Assembly (NCBI GenBank): GCA_037074765.1
Contig: JBAMDO010000015.1
Location: 62,001-126,000 of the forward strand
Length of the DNA stretch: 64,000 nt
Reading direction: 5' to 3'
Source: Mansonella perstans
Taxonomy: Eukaryota; Nematoda; Chromadorea; Rhabditida; Onchocercidae
The position numbers and the translations under genes were made by a program. The notes under the pieces are model-generated. The model was not told the DNA's origin, did not search any database, and saw only the letters and a list, made by a program, of their open reading frames with translations. Of the stretch, positions 12,501 through 24,285 are shown one piece after another; the first letter of the stretch is position 1; the number at the start of each line of letters is the position of its first letter.

Positions 12501-15500
12501 TGTCCAAGACCCTGGCAGATGAACCTCTGGACTGGGATCAGGTAAGATTGGGGTCAGTCTCTGCACGCTGTACCTCATTTAGAAAATTCATTCTGGAGGG
12601 GCAAACTTAGACAGAGAAAATGTTGTCTATATCTGTTACCGTACCGATGGCAACTTATTCAACCTAAAACGAAAGGTCCAGCTAATACTTTAAATCACTT
12701 GTTTGCAAGCTGCTTTTTGTTGATGAAGCAGCCCTCGTTGCTCATACCAAAGCGTTCTGTAATGCTTAATATCCTGCTCTATAGAACCCACCCAACTTTT
12801 GGGCTGGAGGTTAGCTTGAAGATAGAAGTTCTGCATTAACTAACACCACAAGCTTAACACCGCAGTCCACACATCACCATAGAGAATTCAGAGCTTAAGA
12901 CAGTTTACCCACTTCAATTATATAGGAAGCATTATTTTCTCGGATGCCAGGGCCGACAAGGACATGGAAAACAGAATAGCAAAGGCTTACAAGGCCTTAG
13001 GAAAACTCCGTAAAAAGATTTGGTGCAATAAACATCTTAAGAAAAGCAACAAAATTGCTGTTTATAGAGCCATTATATTGCCTACAGTATTATATGAGTC
13101 TGATTCCTCGGATCGCATCATTTCCATTTCCTCGATGGCTTCCATCAGCGCTGCTTATGCTCAATCCTCAATATCCATTACATTGATCATATAACAAATG
13201 GCCAGTCTTTCAATACCATCATTGAAGCCTACTACTGAAGAAGCAGTTGCGCTGGGCAGTGTATGTCCCAATATGAAAGATCACTGCCTCCCTATGATTG
13301 TTTTATTATGGTGATCCCACTATAAGCTCCCGCATGAGAGGTACCTCTAAAAGAGGTATGAAGACAGTACCTCAGCCTCAGCTATGCTGACCATCTAAAT
13401 ACTCTAAAATCTAATCAGGAGACGTGGACACGTACAGTTAACAATTTTCGCGTCTTTTTCGATTACCAATGTCGAGAAGAAATATTATCATAGAAAAACT
13501 ATGCATCCCAAACTGCGCCTAAGCTGATTTTTCGCTCTACCATATGCAAACGTATCTTCTTATCCCGAATTGGCCTTCTTAGTCAGAGTGAGTCTGCGTC
13601 AGACGTGATTGAAGTCTCCAAATCTTCGTTCCATGACGGCGCTTTCATGAAACTTCACTCTATGACCCCAAAAAATATTAATTGCAATTGCACAACTTAG
13701 ATTTGAGATCTTATACGTTAGAATTAATGTTTAAGTATAAATAATTTTGGGCGACATGATTTAGGAACTATACTAACAACAGGATACGTGGACTTCGAGG
13801 AAACCAGTAGCTACCATTTTTTAATAACAGCAACAGATTCCGGTTTCCCCGCACTCAACGATACCGCAGAAGTTATTGTTGAAGTACTCGATGAGAATGA
13901 TAATGTGCCCGAATTTGAAAATTGTTGTATGCAGTATACGGTACTTACATATTTTCTGACATTTCCAATCAGTTCATTTTCAATGTTGTATGTTTTTAAG
14001 AGATTGTGAATTATCTTAGATGTTATCATGATTCACAGCACATTTTGCTTAATTTTTCGAATAATCGGCAATCGTTTTAGATATCGGCAAATTCACCGGT
14101 AGGTACCACAATTGCGCATCTTTCTGCTGTTGACATGGATTCAGAGCCAAATGCTGTTATCGTCTACGATCTGGTTTCGGATTCTGCCGAAGAATTACCT
14201 TTTGCTATAAATGCTACATTTGGCACATTATATGTGTCCTCTCAATTTCACTATGAAACAGCTAGGGAATATTTATTTCGCGTTCTAGCCAATAATCCGC
14301 GAACCGCATGTACGGAATGTTCAGAATTGGTCACTGAAAGTTCTCGAAATGGGACATTTTCTAATGTGCTGCAAGTTGAAATTTTCGTGAAGCAAGATAG
14401 CAAGTCTGAGCCATATTTTGCAGAAGCGAATCGGAACTTCGAGATTAGCGCCTCTGCTCTGAAAGGTATGCCAATTTAAAAATGCAAACAAACATTAATT
14501 TAAACCAAAATTACAAAATCGACCGATAAAACATCAATCATTTTTTCGTTTAGTAAAGTGATTGCAGTGAAGTGATAAACATTTAAATTAATGTTTGAAT
14601 TTATTTTGCATCATAAAATCTCAAATTATGACTACAACTGTAAAAAGACTAGTGAATTCTATTTAGGTACTATAATTGGCAGAGTGGAAGCGATTTATCT
14701 GGATGGAAATAATAATAAAATCTTATACCGTATGACTTCAAACAATTTGGTCGATATAAATGTTCGCACAGGAGAAATATATGTGAAGGAAAATTGGAAC
14801 GGGACTACTGGAACTATAATGGTGGAGATCGTTGCTACTGGCCAACTTTCTCGAAATGCAAATTTTAAACCAAATTTGTTAGTAGCTCAAAATTTTCAGG
14901 AAAATTACTGAGTTCATCATTTAAACCCAATTAAGGAACTGTTTGTATTTCATTTCAGTTTTTGAATATCGTATTTTTTTCTGCAAAAATCTCTTATAGT
15001 TGCAAGGTATACATCGAGCAGAAGGATTTGGAAGCACCACCAATATTACAATCCCACTATGAATTTTCATTATATGAAGGTGCTGACAGTCCGAAAAGTT
15101 TCGTTATTTTTGAGCGTCTTCCACGAAAATGTCGCCTTGATATCATTGAAGAAGGAAATGGATACGATACTGAACAAGTAGCAATTTTCGTACCTTTTGT
15201 ACTTCATTATTATTTTATCTGTACAAGATTGAAAATTGAAGATACTGTTGAAAGTATGGATTACTGAATGGATCTAATTGTTTGAGAAAAATGATAATAT
15301 ATAAGAAAATACACTTTTTTCGGAATATTCGAAAACCGATAACAAGGAAGGAAATGAAAGTTTTTGCAGCCCTTCTGCATTGCTAATCATAGCAAGCTTC
15401 ATTTATGCGGTCTGGTGGATTATAAGCAAAAAGCTGTTTATCACTTGCAAATCGCTCTTATCGAGAACGATATTATACGTTCCCGAGCCTTAGTTACGAT

Positions 15501-18500
15501 AACAGTGATTAATGTAAATGAGAATGAACCCTCATTGGATCCTGCAGCTTGTATCGGTTATATTTTGGAGAATTCACCGATAAATATAGCAATAATGAAG
15601 CTACATGTGGTGAAGAATGATATTTCGCAGAAGCAACCGTCGTTCAAGTACCATATTGCTGACAGAGACCTGTCTCAGGTTATTAGTAGACAAAACATCT
15701 TGATTAATATTTTGAATTATGATGAATTGCTTAAAATAGGTCCTCGAGTTTTTAATCTTTCCGCCTAAATCTATAAAGATATTGCTACCTTTAGGAACAA
15801 AAAAAGAAAATTCAGAAAAATAATAATGTAAGGAAACAACCATTCCGACTTTTGTAACACAATTCCAGACAGAATTCCAGAAGGAAATATGTTATGACCA
15901 TTAAAATTGATGAGAATACTCACACGTTTCAACTTTTCTATGCTCAACATAGGCTGAAGATCAATTTCATTGCTACCATTATTTGAGTAGATTTATGTCA
16001 TATTTAATCTGAACGTGAAAAATTCCAATTATTGAAAAAAGTGCTATTAATTAATGTTCAGTAGAATGATGGTTTATTGAATTTTCTTTAATTTATCTTC
16101 ATATTGAAGATTTTTCTGCAGATATTTGCTGTCAATAATACCACTGGCGTAGTATTTACCTCTAAAGTACTGGATCGTGAAAAACGTTCGCTTTACATTG
16201 TACCAATAACAATCAGCGATTTGGACGTCCATTCAGTTCATACAACTGTTCACTTACGAATCTACGTTGATGATCAGGATGATAATTTACCGGAACCAGT
16301 GCCACGAACAATAAATTTGGAATATTTGTATGAAATTCCGGATGTGATTATCCTGCATACATTTCCAGTTGATGCAGATCAAGTTGGCATATATAGCTGC
16401 CAATTATTCAATGTTTCACAAGCTTATAATGTGTGTTCTAGAAATATTTTCAATGAATAAACAACTGTAATTTTTATAACTACAACAATTTTAAAAAAAA
16501 AATCATTTGATAATATTTGATAAAAACATTTGCAGATGTCAAACAATTGCATGTTAAAGATACCAGGACGTTTGCTAGAAGAAGAATATTTTCTTAATGC
16601 TCCACTGCTAGTGGAAGCTTCCAGTCTTCATGTAAATGTGACATTTCCAATAAATTTACGATTGCGGCGAGATACCACCCCAAGATTGTTACTCAACGAT
16701 TTCAGTGTGGTCGTGGAATTATGGGGCGCTGAAAGGGATATAGCCGATTGTGTTTCTACATTCGAAGATGCATTTCCCGATACGGTAAAAAATACAATGT
16801 TAGAAAAATTATTTAAAGTACCGAAAACATTTTGCAAATTTCTCTGTACATAAAAAAAACAACGTAAATTCTTTATATTAAAAAGCTTTGAGTTAAAAAG
16901 TTAAAGATTTTATTTTTCGAACAATAACTTTTTACACTTTTTATTTTAATTTTCTTGCATTTCGCTAAGAAGTTCTTACAGAGTTGAATGTCTTCTCCAT
17001 TTTTTGTTTTATTCCGCACGGTTTCTTAGAGATCCCAAAGATAATTTGAAATACAGTAAATTGCGCGATATGTAATTATTATGTTCTTTATAGGTGCTTC
17101 TACTTCTCGGTCTGCAACATTTAGAATTTGACTTCTACCGTATTTTCTTAGCAGTTCTGAATCAAGATTTGGCACCAAAAAACAAAGATGATGCGTTGAA
17201 TTTGTTGAAAGAATTTTTTGCTGAGAAATTAATTTCTAAGAATGTGCAACTCAAACAACTTGGATTAGACATATGTACTTTCACTCCTGAACTCTGTATG
17301 TACGGTGCCAAATGTTCCCAGAATATTACAAAGAAGGGCGAATTATTTGAATTGATTGGCTATAAAACAACTTTTATTGTTCCGGTTGTCATTAGCCATA
17401 TAAAGTTAGTTTTCTCTTCATTAATTATAAATAGAATTACAACCGCACGTTTAGAAAGTCTTCTGATTACCGGAGAAGATTTTTTAGCATAAATTTTCCG
17501 AGATACGAATAAAATTATATTAAATGATTTAGAAAATTTCTAAAAGTTTATTAGTCAGTTAATTTTCAAGAGTAGGTTATCATAGCAAACGTTTCTGACG
17601 TCTTTTTCTGTCCTCAGCATCTAGAACTTTTAATACACATATATTTCCATGTCCTTCAAAATATTATTTTACTTAACAGTTGCATTTGCGAGAATGGTGT
17701 ACTATGTAATAGTAATGAGAACCAAATTTGTGATGAAAATGAAAAATGCCGAAATGGTGGTACTTGTCAGCCACATACAGGAATATGCTTGTGTTCGAAG
17801 GGCTATAGTGGCAAATTCTGCGAGAATGATATCGATGAATGTGAGAACAAGGTCAGCTTTATTCACTATCACAGCTTGTCATTTTTTAATTGAGTTATTT
17901 GTTTAAAAATTAAATTTCAACAAAGTTTTGTTTCGATGCTATCTTTAAATTCTTTTGTTTCAGAACTATTCTAATAGCGAATCAAAGCAAACTTAAGCTT
18001 GAGAATTATTGAATAGTATCCTCTGTGATTGTTGCTGGGACAAAAAAATCTTCCAGCAACTTTAATAAATATGATATGCTTGAAAATATTGATTTTTTGA
18101 TAACCATGTTTAGTATATTTCTGAAATTCTCAAAAATTTCTTTATTTATTACGCTTTTCATAAAATCTAATAGGATTGCAGAATTTAATTGCAGAATAGT
18201 TGTGCGAATGGAAAGTGTTTAAATTTACTTGGTTCATTTGTTTGTGCATGTAGTGATAATAATGTAAATAATTCGACACATTGCAACAATTCCAAAAGCA
18301 ACAATTGTGATCGTTGCCACAGGTTTATGATCCTTGAATTAATGCAATATATATATCAATTCACTGTAGACATTTCACAATTAGTTGTTGATTAATTAAA
18401 ATTCTTTCGGATATTGTGATACCTAATGAAAAGCTGGAGCCATTTTTGGTGCGATGTGAGTTAGCTCTAAGCAGTGAGTTTTAATTCTAACTTTTGCAAA

Positions 18501-21500
18501 GTAGTTTTTTGCAGAGGAACATGCGTTGAACAGAATAATGGACAAAGGTTATGCAAATGTGATGATGGCTACAGTGGTAGCTATTGCCAGCTAAAAATTC
18601 GTTGTTTCGACGGCTTCTCATCATTATTACGATTCTCATTTCATCAACAAATTTTTATGTTGACACAAGAATTCAAGACTTCAAATCCGGTGAAAATTTC
18701 CTCAAATAGATTGGGATTCTGCCATTGCCAATATCGTTCATATAAAGCAATACAAATCGCAGACATCTCCCGAATGTACCTCTTTTACATTTTGTTACAT
18801 TTCAGTCCGGCTTATTATTGAGTTCATTCGCTATAGCCGAATCCAAAGAGCCTTATTTTACACTGGCATTACGAAATGGCCAAGTACATCTAAGTTGGAA
18901 TTCAAGCCAGAAGAAGAATGAATTATTGGTGGAAGAGAAAGTGAATGATGGGAAATGGAAAATGATTCGTTTCCGATACAAATATCGAAAGGTGAAGTTG
19001 ACAATTCAGCACTGCGACGTGGATGGTTTCTGCGAACCGTGCAAAAGCTCTCAATGTTCTGCTACTGCTAATAATTTTGAGTCTGTTTTAAATCTCCTTT
19101 TTTAATAAACTTATTAAATCTGTTACTCCATTTTATAGATAACGAAGATTCGATAATTTTTTCGGTCTATTTCTTAACATTTAACGATTGAATATTCAAT
19201 GTTGAAAAATTAGTCATTAGTTTCCTAGTAATTAAATGGTTCCGATTAAGCTTAATTTTAGCTGCATTTTTTTTCACATGACAAGCAAATTCCAGCATTT
19301 CGACAACCGTTGGAGGGCAAGTTGTATATATTGGTGGGGTGAAAAATTCCATCAGCTCTGAAACCAATTCTGTTGATATTACTACACAGGTCTATTTTTT
19401 AACGCATCTAAAAAGTTGCATTCGATATTAATTATAGCATCTGTTAACTTTAAAAAGATCACTGTTACTGGGACTATTTAATATTTCATAAAAAAATTCA
19501 ATCTGAACTTAAGATGAGAAATGTCAAATTTGCACTTTAAATTATATGCCTGTAGATGCAAATGTTCCAAAATGATACTGTCAATTTTGCGGGTTGCATG
19601 CGCCAAATCGTAATTAACGAGCGTGAAATTAACAATGTACGCGGTTTGTTGGAGCAAAATATAATTGACAAAGATAAATGGAAAACATGCGCCGATGGTG
19701 GTGACATCGATTTGTGCTCTGGTGGTGTTTGTGTCATTGACGAAAACGATAGAAAATGCATTTGCGCAGATGGCTTCGATGCATTGAATTGTTATAAGGG
19801 TAAATAATAATAAGTGCGATCAACTACCTTAAAAATGTCTATGTTAAGTGTCTTGTTGAAGATGGGAAAGATTTTAGCAATGGAGCCATGGCATGTTAAA
19901 AGCGGTGGAATCGTTTTTCAATTATCCATGTATATGATGGAAAAAATTGGGCACAGCAGCACTGCTGTGAAAATATTACCTGAAAGTTATGGGCGCAATG
20001 TTATCGATGATGAGAAGAAGCAGTTGCGGGAGATTCAATGTGAAGAATCAGAAATGTTAGTTTTTAAAATTATTTTTTCTTGAAATATCGAAAAAGTTGA
20101 AAAATGTTAAAATGGTAGCATCTTTTGGCAAAATCCTAGGACGAGCATCACGAAGCTTAACAGTCGGAATAATTAGAAAAACAACTGATTGAAGGAGATT
20201 GCTGACAGCGATTCATAAAACCGATGTTTAACATGAGTACAAAGTAGTTTATATTTGTTACTTCAACTTCAATCCCTTGTTTAAATCAGTAATAAGTTTT
20301 TCTTTAGAAATGGCGACATATTGTTTGATATCCCTGCACAGTGGATAGAACTTGATTTCAAGACTGCTATGAGGAACACTGTCATTTTTGCCATAACTGA
20401 AGAAATGGGATTCAGCAAAATTGAGGTGAAAACATTTAGTAAAACTGCTTTACAATTTTTTGGGATTCAAAACTTTTAAATTCTTGGAAAAATCGCTATT
20501 TAACTTCGCATGATTGATAAATTATTTCAAATCTAGCTTATTAATGGATCAGCTCACATGATTACGAGGATAAAAGGCGCTCAGCCAATAGATGTTCACA
20601 TTGCAAGCAATCTTGATGATACTAAATGGCATCGTCTCAGTATACAGATAAGCGAGGATCAGAAATTTTTCAGAGTTGAGGTGATTTGAATTTACTTTTT
20701 CAAAAGCAATATTTGTTACAATTTCTGTTACCACATTGCTTACAGCAGGAGCAAAGTTAATGCTTAAATATAAGTTAGGCTGACCTTTCATCTTTCAATG
20801 AAATTATAAAAAAATTTTAAAAAATAATCTTTATCACAGCACTTGGGATATTTTTACTTGTCACTACACAGAAAGCGGACAGACAAAAGTGAAAAAAAGT
20901 ATAACGTCATCCAATAGAGACGAAAAAACTATTTGAAAATTCCTCCGGTATCGGAGCTATTATTTATTTTCAGTCTATACAGATTGAGCGACAAAAAATT
21001 TAATACTTAATGTCTTAAGTTTAATTTTTTGCTCTATTTGCACTTCATGTTTTTATAACCTTTCAAGATTTTTACCTACTATAAGTTGAAACGCGTTTGT
21101 TAAAGCGTTCAAAACAGTAAAAAACGCCAATTTATAAAGTTATTGTAAATAACTAGCTACCTATTGGGTTTCTTTTGTCTTTTTTTCTCATTTGGCAAAT
21201 TTCTTAAATATTTTTTACTAAAGTATATTACAGTTGTATATCAAATCAAAAACGCATGGTTATAATGAGCAAATTTTTTTTCCATTCTTCAAAAATCATT
21301 GTTTTCTTAGGTTTCCCCCGAATTTTGGGATTTCAGATCGATGGACATGGCAAAGAAATTCGATCTGATGAGCAACTACCGACTTTAATTTCGAGTTCCT
21401 TGTTGTCATTGTCTTTGGGTCACGATACAGTGGATTATACAACTGCTTTTAGCGGATGCTTTAGGCGATTTATTGTCAACAATCAGGCACAAATCTTAGA

Positions 21501-23490
21501 TGTATTGGAAGGAAATTTATTATCACAACAGGTATGTTGGCTTATACAAATGAAATATTTATATGGTAGCGACAGTCTATTGACGACATTACGATAGAAC
21601 ATATTATGCATCAAGCACTTATTTTTTTGTAGTAATGTTACATTCCTGATCTGTTGAGGAGAGAGATGTTACACTGTTGCAAATTGGAAACACAATTTTT
21701 GAGCGAGCACTTATTTGTCAAATTTTTCAGATTTTCAAAAGTGTCGAACAAAAAGGGGCTCATAGCAATTGCGATCAGTTCTCGATGAAACAAACGTCAA
21801 TTTTATCGGAATGGAAAGTAATCTGGACACTAATTTCTATTATTTGCACATTGTTCTTCATCGCTCTATTTGCTGTTATTTTATGGATTTTACGGAAGTA
21901 TCTTTCTACTGGTGGTATTACGGTAAAACGACGGAAGTGTTTAAAGCCAAAGCTTTCAAGATTGCTTTCGGTGATCAGATCAGATTTAAGGACGAGGCAT
22001 ATCGATAAGAACAGTAATGTGACAGTACAGCGAGCTATATGTTATGGAGCGAATAATTTGCAGAATAACGAGAATGAGGTAAAGAATTATTTAATTTTTA
22101 TTATTTCTCATTGGTTACAATTGCTTTGAACTCGAGCACAATAATTACATTGACGAGTTTAAAACTTGAAGATATTTCAAATTCAGTTTGGAGAGGACAA
22201 TCTTTTTTAAGGTTCAGAAATTTGATTTAGAAGTAATAGTCGATAGCCAGTTTCGTTCCGAGTATTCGATAGCTAACAGTTATTTGGCATTGTTGGTATT
22301 GTTGGCATCAAATTTGATCTATTTATTTTTTAAATTCAAGAAAATTTTAAGGTTCATCTCCGTGATTCAGACAGTTCGTTCCAACCACAAAACTCATGGA
22401 TCGATGATGTACATGACTTGGATGATAGTACGTCCCACAGTACTGCTACTTCTAGGGATAGTGCCATCTATCAGAATTTCAAACTATTAGTAAGATATTG
22501 ATTGGATTACCATATATTTAACATGAAGTTCATCTATTGGCAACCATTCTCACTACTTAATTTAATTTGATATTAGTTGAAACAGAAATTCAGCAGCTCC
22601 CTTTGCGAGCTTAAATACCGTTTAAAAACTATTTTAATTTGAAAAACTTGCTACGATTATTCCCATTAAAATGTAATCTAATCAATTTTATAGAACAATG
22701 TAGAACTCAACTTCACTTTCATTTTTAACTGGAATTTTCAGCTAAATGATGACAGGTATAATACTGTGAAAAGTATGAGACCCGGTTTACTGAGTTCCAG
22801 CCAGATAAAAGCGAGTTTGCTTGAAAGTTATGCATTCGCGTTCAGTTCGACACAGCGATACTCATCTTCAGAATTTAGCATGCGGGTAATTAAAAAACCT
22901 ATGTTATTTGCATGTTAAAAAAAAACATTGCATGGTTAAAAGTGTGTTTTTGCACAATACCCGCGCGAATTGAAATTTTCTATAGGAGCCCGATCGACGT
23001 AGGCGAGAACACCCACGCAATACGACAAAAGAGAAAAGCCAAGAAAAGCACTACCAATCACAGTCAAGCGATTACAGCGATGCTACATATGAAAATCCTT
23101 TTGCACATAGGTTTATTTCAATTTTTGATTAAAATTTAGCAGAGTAGAGGACACTGCTATCTCACTTCCGCGGTGCTTAGACATTTTCATCAACTATAAC
23201 TCTACATTTCAGTAACTAATCCTGAGTGATACCAGCTTAAATTTCAAGATTTCGAATTTCCCAGACCTCTACATCTCCTGAGTACGTCAAAACATTCTCT
23301 GCCAACTGGCGCGGCAGGAAAAAATTTCAGCGTAGGTATTCGCGACTATATATATTATAGTCATGGTCGGTCTTCCAATTATCCATAAGAACGAAACAGC
23401 AAACTTCTTTTTTAGGAGAGTGTGACAGATTCAACAACAGCATCTCAGACATCGCATGGTTTTGTACCATTTTGTCTGTCTCAGACTTGA
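3522..23490 (+). CDS. cdh-3: Giant CDH-3/Fat-like cadherin, 5' end missing
   Basis: A large type I membrane cadherin, expected at epithelial cell surfaces. I read about 46 exons that join in phase into 2,946 codons: roughly 18-19 cadherin repeats, then EGF and laminin-G modules, one membrane span and a cytoplasmic tail. Main exons: 3522-3729, 3844-4137, 4285-4480, 4627-4641, 4681-4842, 5031-5269, 5525-5734, 5992-6170, 6473-6653, 6790-7094, 7437-7696, 8131-8372, 8677-8846, 9088-9229, 9403-9678, 10028-10126, 10199-10327, 10539-10682, 10845-11063, 11123-11248, 11375-11577, 11776-11927, 13765-13940, 14081-14465, 14667-14877, 15000-15177, 15370-15678, 16122-16412, 16536-16784, 17094-17404, 17680-17851, 18195-18322, 18515-18689, 18806-19038, 19296-19389, 19556-19799, 19878-20055, 20308-20425, 20537-20680, 21337-21531, 21731-22078, 22352-22489, 22742-22885, 22986-23110, 23265-23331, 23416-23490. 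The repeat count and EGF/LamG order recall C. elegans CDH-3 (from memory) better than the longer Fat-like CDH-4. The signal peptide and probably a few repeats are missing. Confidence 0.85.
4627..4641 (+). other. 15-nt micro-exon of the cadherin gene
   Basis: The bases between TTTTAG and GTAAGT encode five residues that join the flanking exons in phase, giving DLDTSNSSLNEFVYEI. That is the usual cadherin D-x-D ... N-x-x-(V/F)-x-Y segment. Skipping the exon would keep the frame but delete five residues from the loop. Confidence 0.75.
11931..12240 (+). repeat. Pair of direct repeats about 119 bp apart
   Basis: The segment starting TTATTTCCAACTTTCTTG at 11931 recurs at 12050, and GATCCAATCAAGCTCCAT at 12105 recurs at 12223. 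Both pairs share nearly the same offset (118-119 bp). This suggests a diverged tandem duplication of about 119 bp at the left edge of the LINE-derived insertion. Confidence 0.7.
12480..13640 (+). mobile_element. Decayed LINE (non-LTR retrotransposon) 3' part, inside a cadherin intron
   Basis: Broken reverse-transcriptase reading frames lie between exons 11776-11927 and 13765-13940. Near 12645 I read RTDGNLFNLKRK. Near 12715 comes LLFVDEAALVAHTKAFCNA, a degraded form of the FADDAALV catalytic block. At about 12935-13100 lies a thumb-region segment (MENRIAKAYKALGKLRKKIW ... KIAVYRAIILPTVLYES). At about 13240-13410 a KKQLRWA ... RMRGTSKRG segment matches the LINE motif LRWAGHV ... GRPxxRYKD, and near 13550 CKRIFLSRIGLLSQ resembles a C-terminal CxxxCxSRIGLxSH zinc finger. 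The catalytic Asp pair is damaged and stops interrupt the frame, so it is inactive. The 5' end is absent or unrecognisable. Confidence 0.8.
17094..21531 (+). other. EGF and laminin-G modules of the giant cadherin
   Basis: An exon at 17094-17404 starts a cysteine module (ELCMYGAKC). The next exon (17680-17851) gives a full EGF domain ending in CxCSKGYSGKFC and opens a calcium-binding EGF (DIDEC) that finishes at 18195-18322. Another EGF (RGTC ... CKCDDGYSGSYC) lies at 18515-18600. The first LamG runs from about 18600 to 19640 over four exons (FKTSNP + SGLLLSS ... VVYIGGV ... FAGCMR). A further EGF (CSGGVCVIDENDRKCICADG) is at about 19710-19795. The second LamG covers 19878-21531 (NGDILFDIP ... 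DTKWHRLSI ... FSGCFRRF). This order matches the membrane-proximal region of Fat-type cadherins. Confidence 0.8.
21731..23490 (+). other. Transmembrane and cytoplasmic part of the giant cadherin
   Basis: Exon 21731-22078 encodes one hydrophobic span (VIWTLISIICTLFFIALFAV) followed by a basic stop-transfer stretch (RKY ... KRRKCLKPK). The tail continues over 22352-22489, 22742-22885 and 22986-23110. It is rich in Ser, Asp and Tyr and contains SSDYSDATYENPF. I see no beta-catenin-binding motif of classical cadherins. From there the model continues in phase through 23265-23331 and 23416-23490 to a TGA. If the exon is not spliced at 23110, translation stops instead at TAA 23130-23132. Confidence 0.65.
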
Positions 23491-24285
23491 TTCGTCAATT
23501 CCGAGAATTTATCCGCTAACGGGTCACTCAACGTTCCAGAAAATTTATATAAACTTGCTCAATTTCCAAATTCTTGTGGAAAAAGGAAATGTGTTTGATA
23601 ATTTGAGAAGTTTAAAAAAAAACTAAACGGATTCTCAAATCAAGAAATCATAAGGACATGAGGATCAATAATTTAATCAGCATGAACACAAGAAAATAAA
23701 TATCAAAACCAGAAAAAAAACTAGCGATGGAATAATATATACTGATAAGAAACCATGCTTTATAAGGTAGCTATAAAAAATTGATATATTGCAGATTTTC
23801 GTTTTTTCGATATTGTTTCATTAATTTCGATCACTGTGCCTTAAATAATTGCTAGAAAATGCAATAAAGTAAAACAGGGTAATATGAACAATTAAAATCA
23901 GGGTGGTAAAAAACATATAGTTAAGTATGAAAATGGTTAAAATATGACAAAATGAGGTCAAAATGCAAAAGTAGTGATGAACTTCTTTCAACTGAGTACA
24001 AAATATGAAAATAAAAAAAATTATGAAGGAATAAAGATTCGAACGATCAATTATTTGAAACAACAAATGAAAAAATCATAACCCATAACTTTGGATTGAT
24101 TTAAAAGTGAAATAATTTAGGAACCTTTTTTCAGATTTTATTTCATGGAAAATAGGATTTTACAATGTGCGGATGAGACAATACACTATTCCAATTCATA
24201 AACAACTCACACCTTTACCAGAAAAACAATTTGAAGAAAAGAACTGTTCCCAAGAAATAAAATTTAATTATAGATACTAGAATGT
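23491..24285. other. Convergent intergenic spacer
   Basis: This is the gap between the 3' end of the cadherin (+) and the 3' end of the metallopeptidase gene (-). It is AT-rich, and I see no coding signal or structured element. An open frame continues to about 23,630 but has no family resemblance. Poly(A) signals of both genes are expected here. Confidence 0.5.

Larger units (their letters stand above)
3522..16784 (+). other. Cadherin-repeat ectodomain of the giant cadherin
   Basis: About 18-19 repeats. Eight boundaries keep the calcium-binding linker almost intact: DKNDNAPKF near 4366, DVNDNAPQF near 5070, NVNDNVPIF near 6958, DQNDNIPI near 7617, DINDNRPFF near 9198, DKNDNSPRF near 10041, DVNDNAPIF near 10618 and DENDNVPEF near 13891. 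Others have lost it, for example near 5640, 6490, 8340, 11140, 11545, 14390, 15010 and 16640, although the strand-A pattern (YEF..xEN or PxG) survives. I infer a mixture of rigid calcium-bound linkers and flexible calcium-free linkers. The loss grows toward the membrane, so repeats after about 14.3 kb are hard to recognise. Confidence 0.75.

Noticed and set aside
17649..17906. Open frame of 85 codons in the cadherin region
   Set aside because: Another frame of the same bases gives a complete EGF domain with all cysteines, so this frame is a shadow.
22188..22350. Possible extra cadherin exon with a hydrophobic run
   Set aside because: The frame SYLALLVLLASNLIYLFF looks like a second membrane span, but the flanking exons join in phase without it and there is no good acceptor-donor pair.
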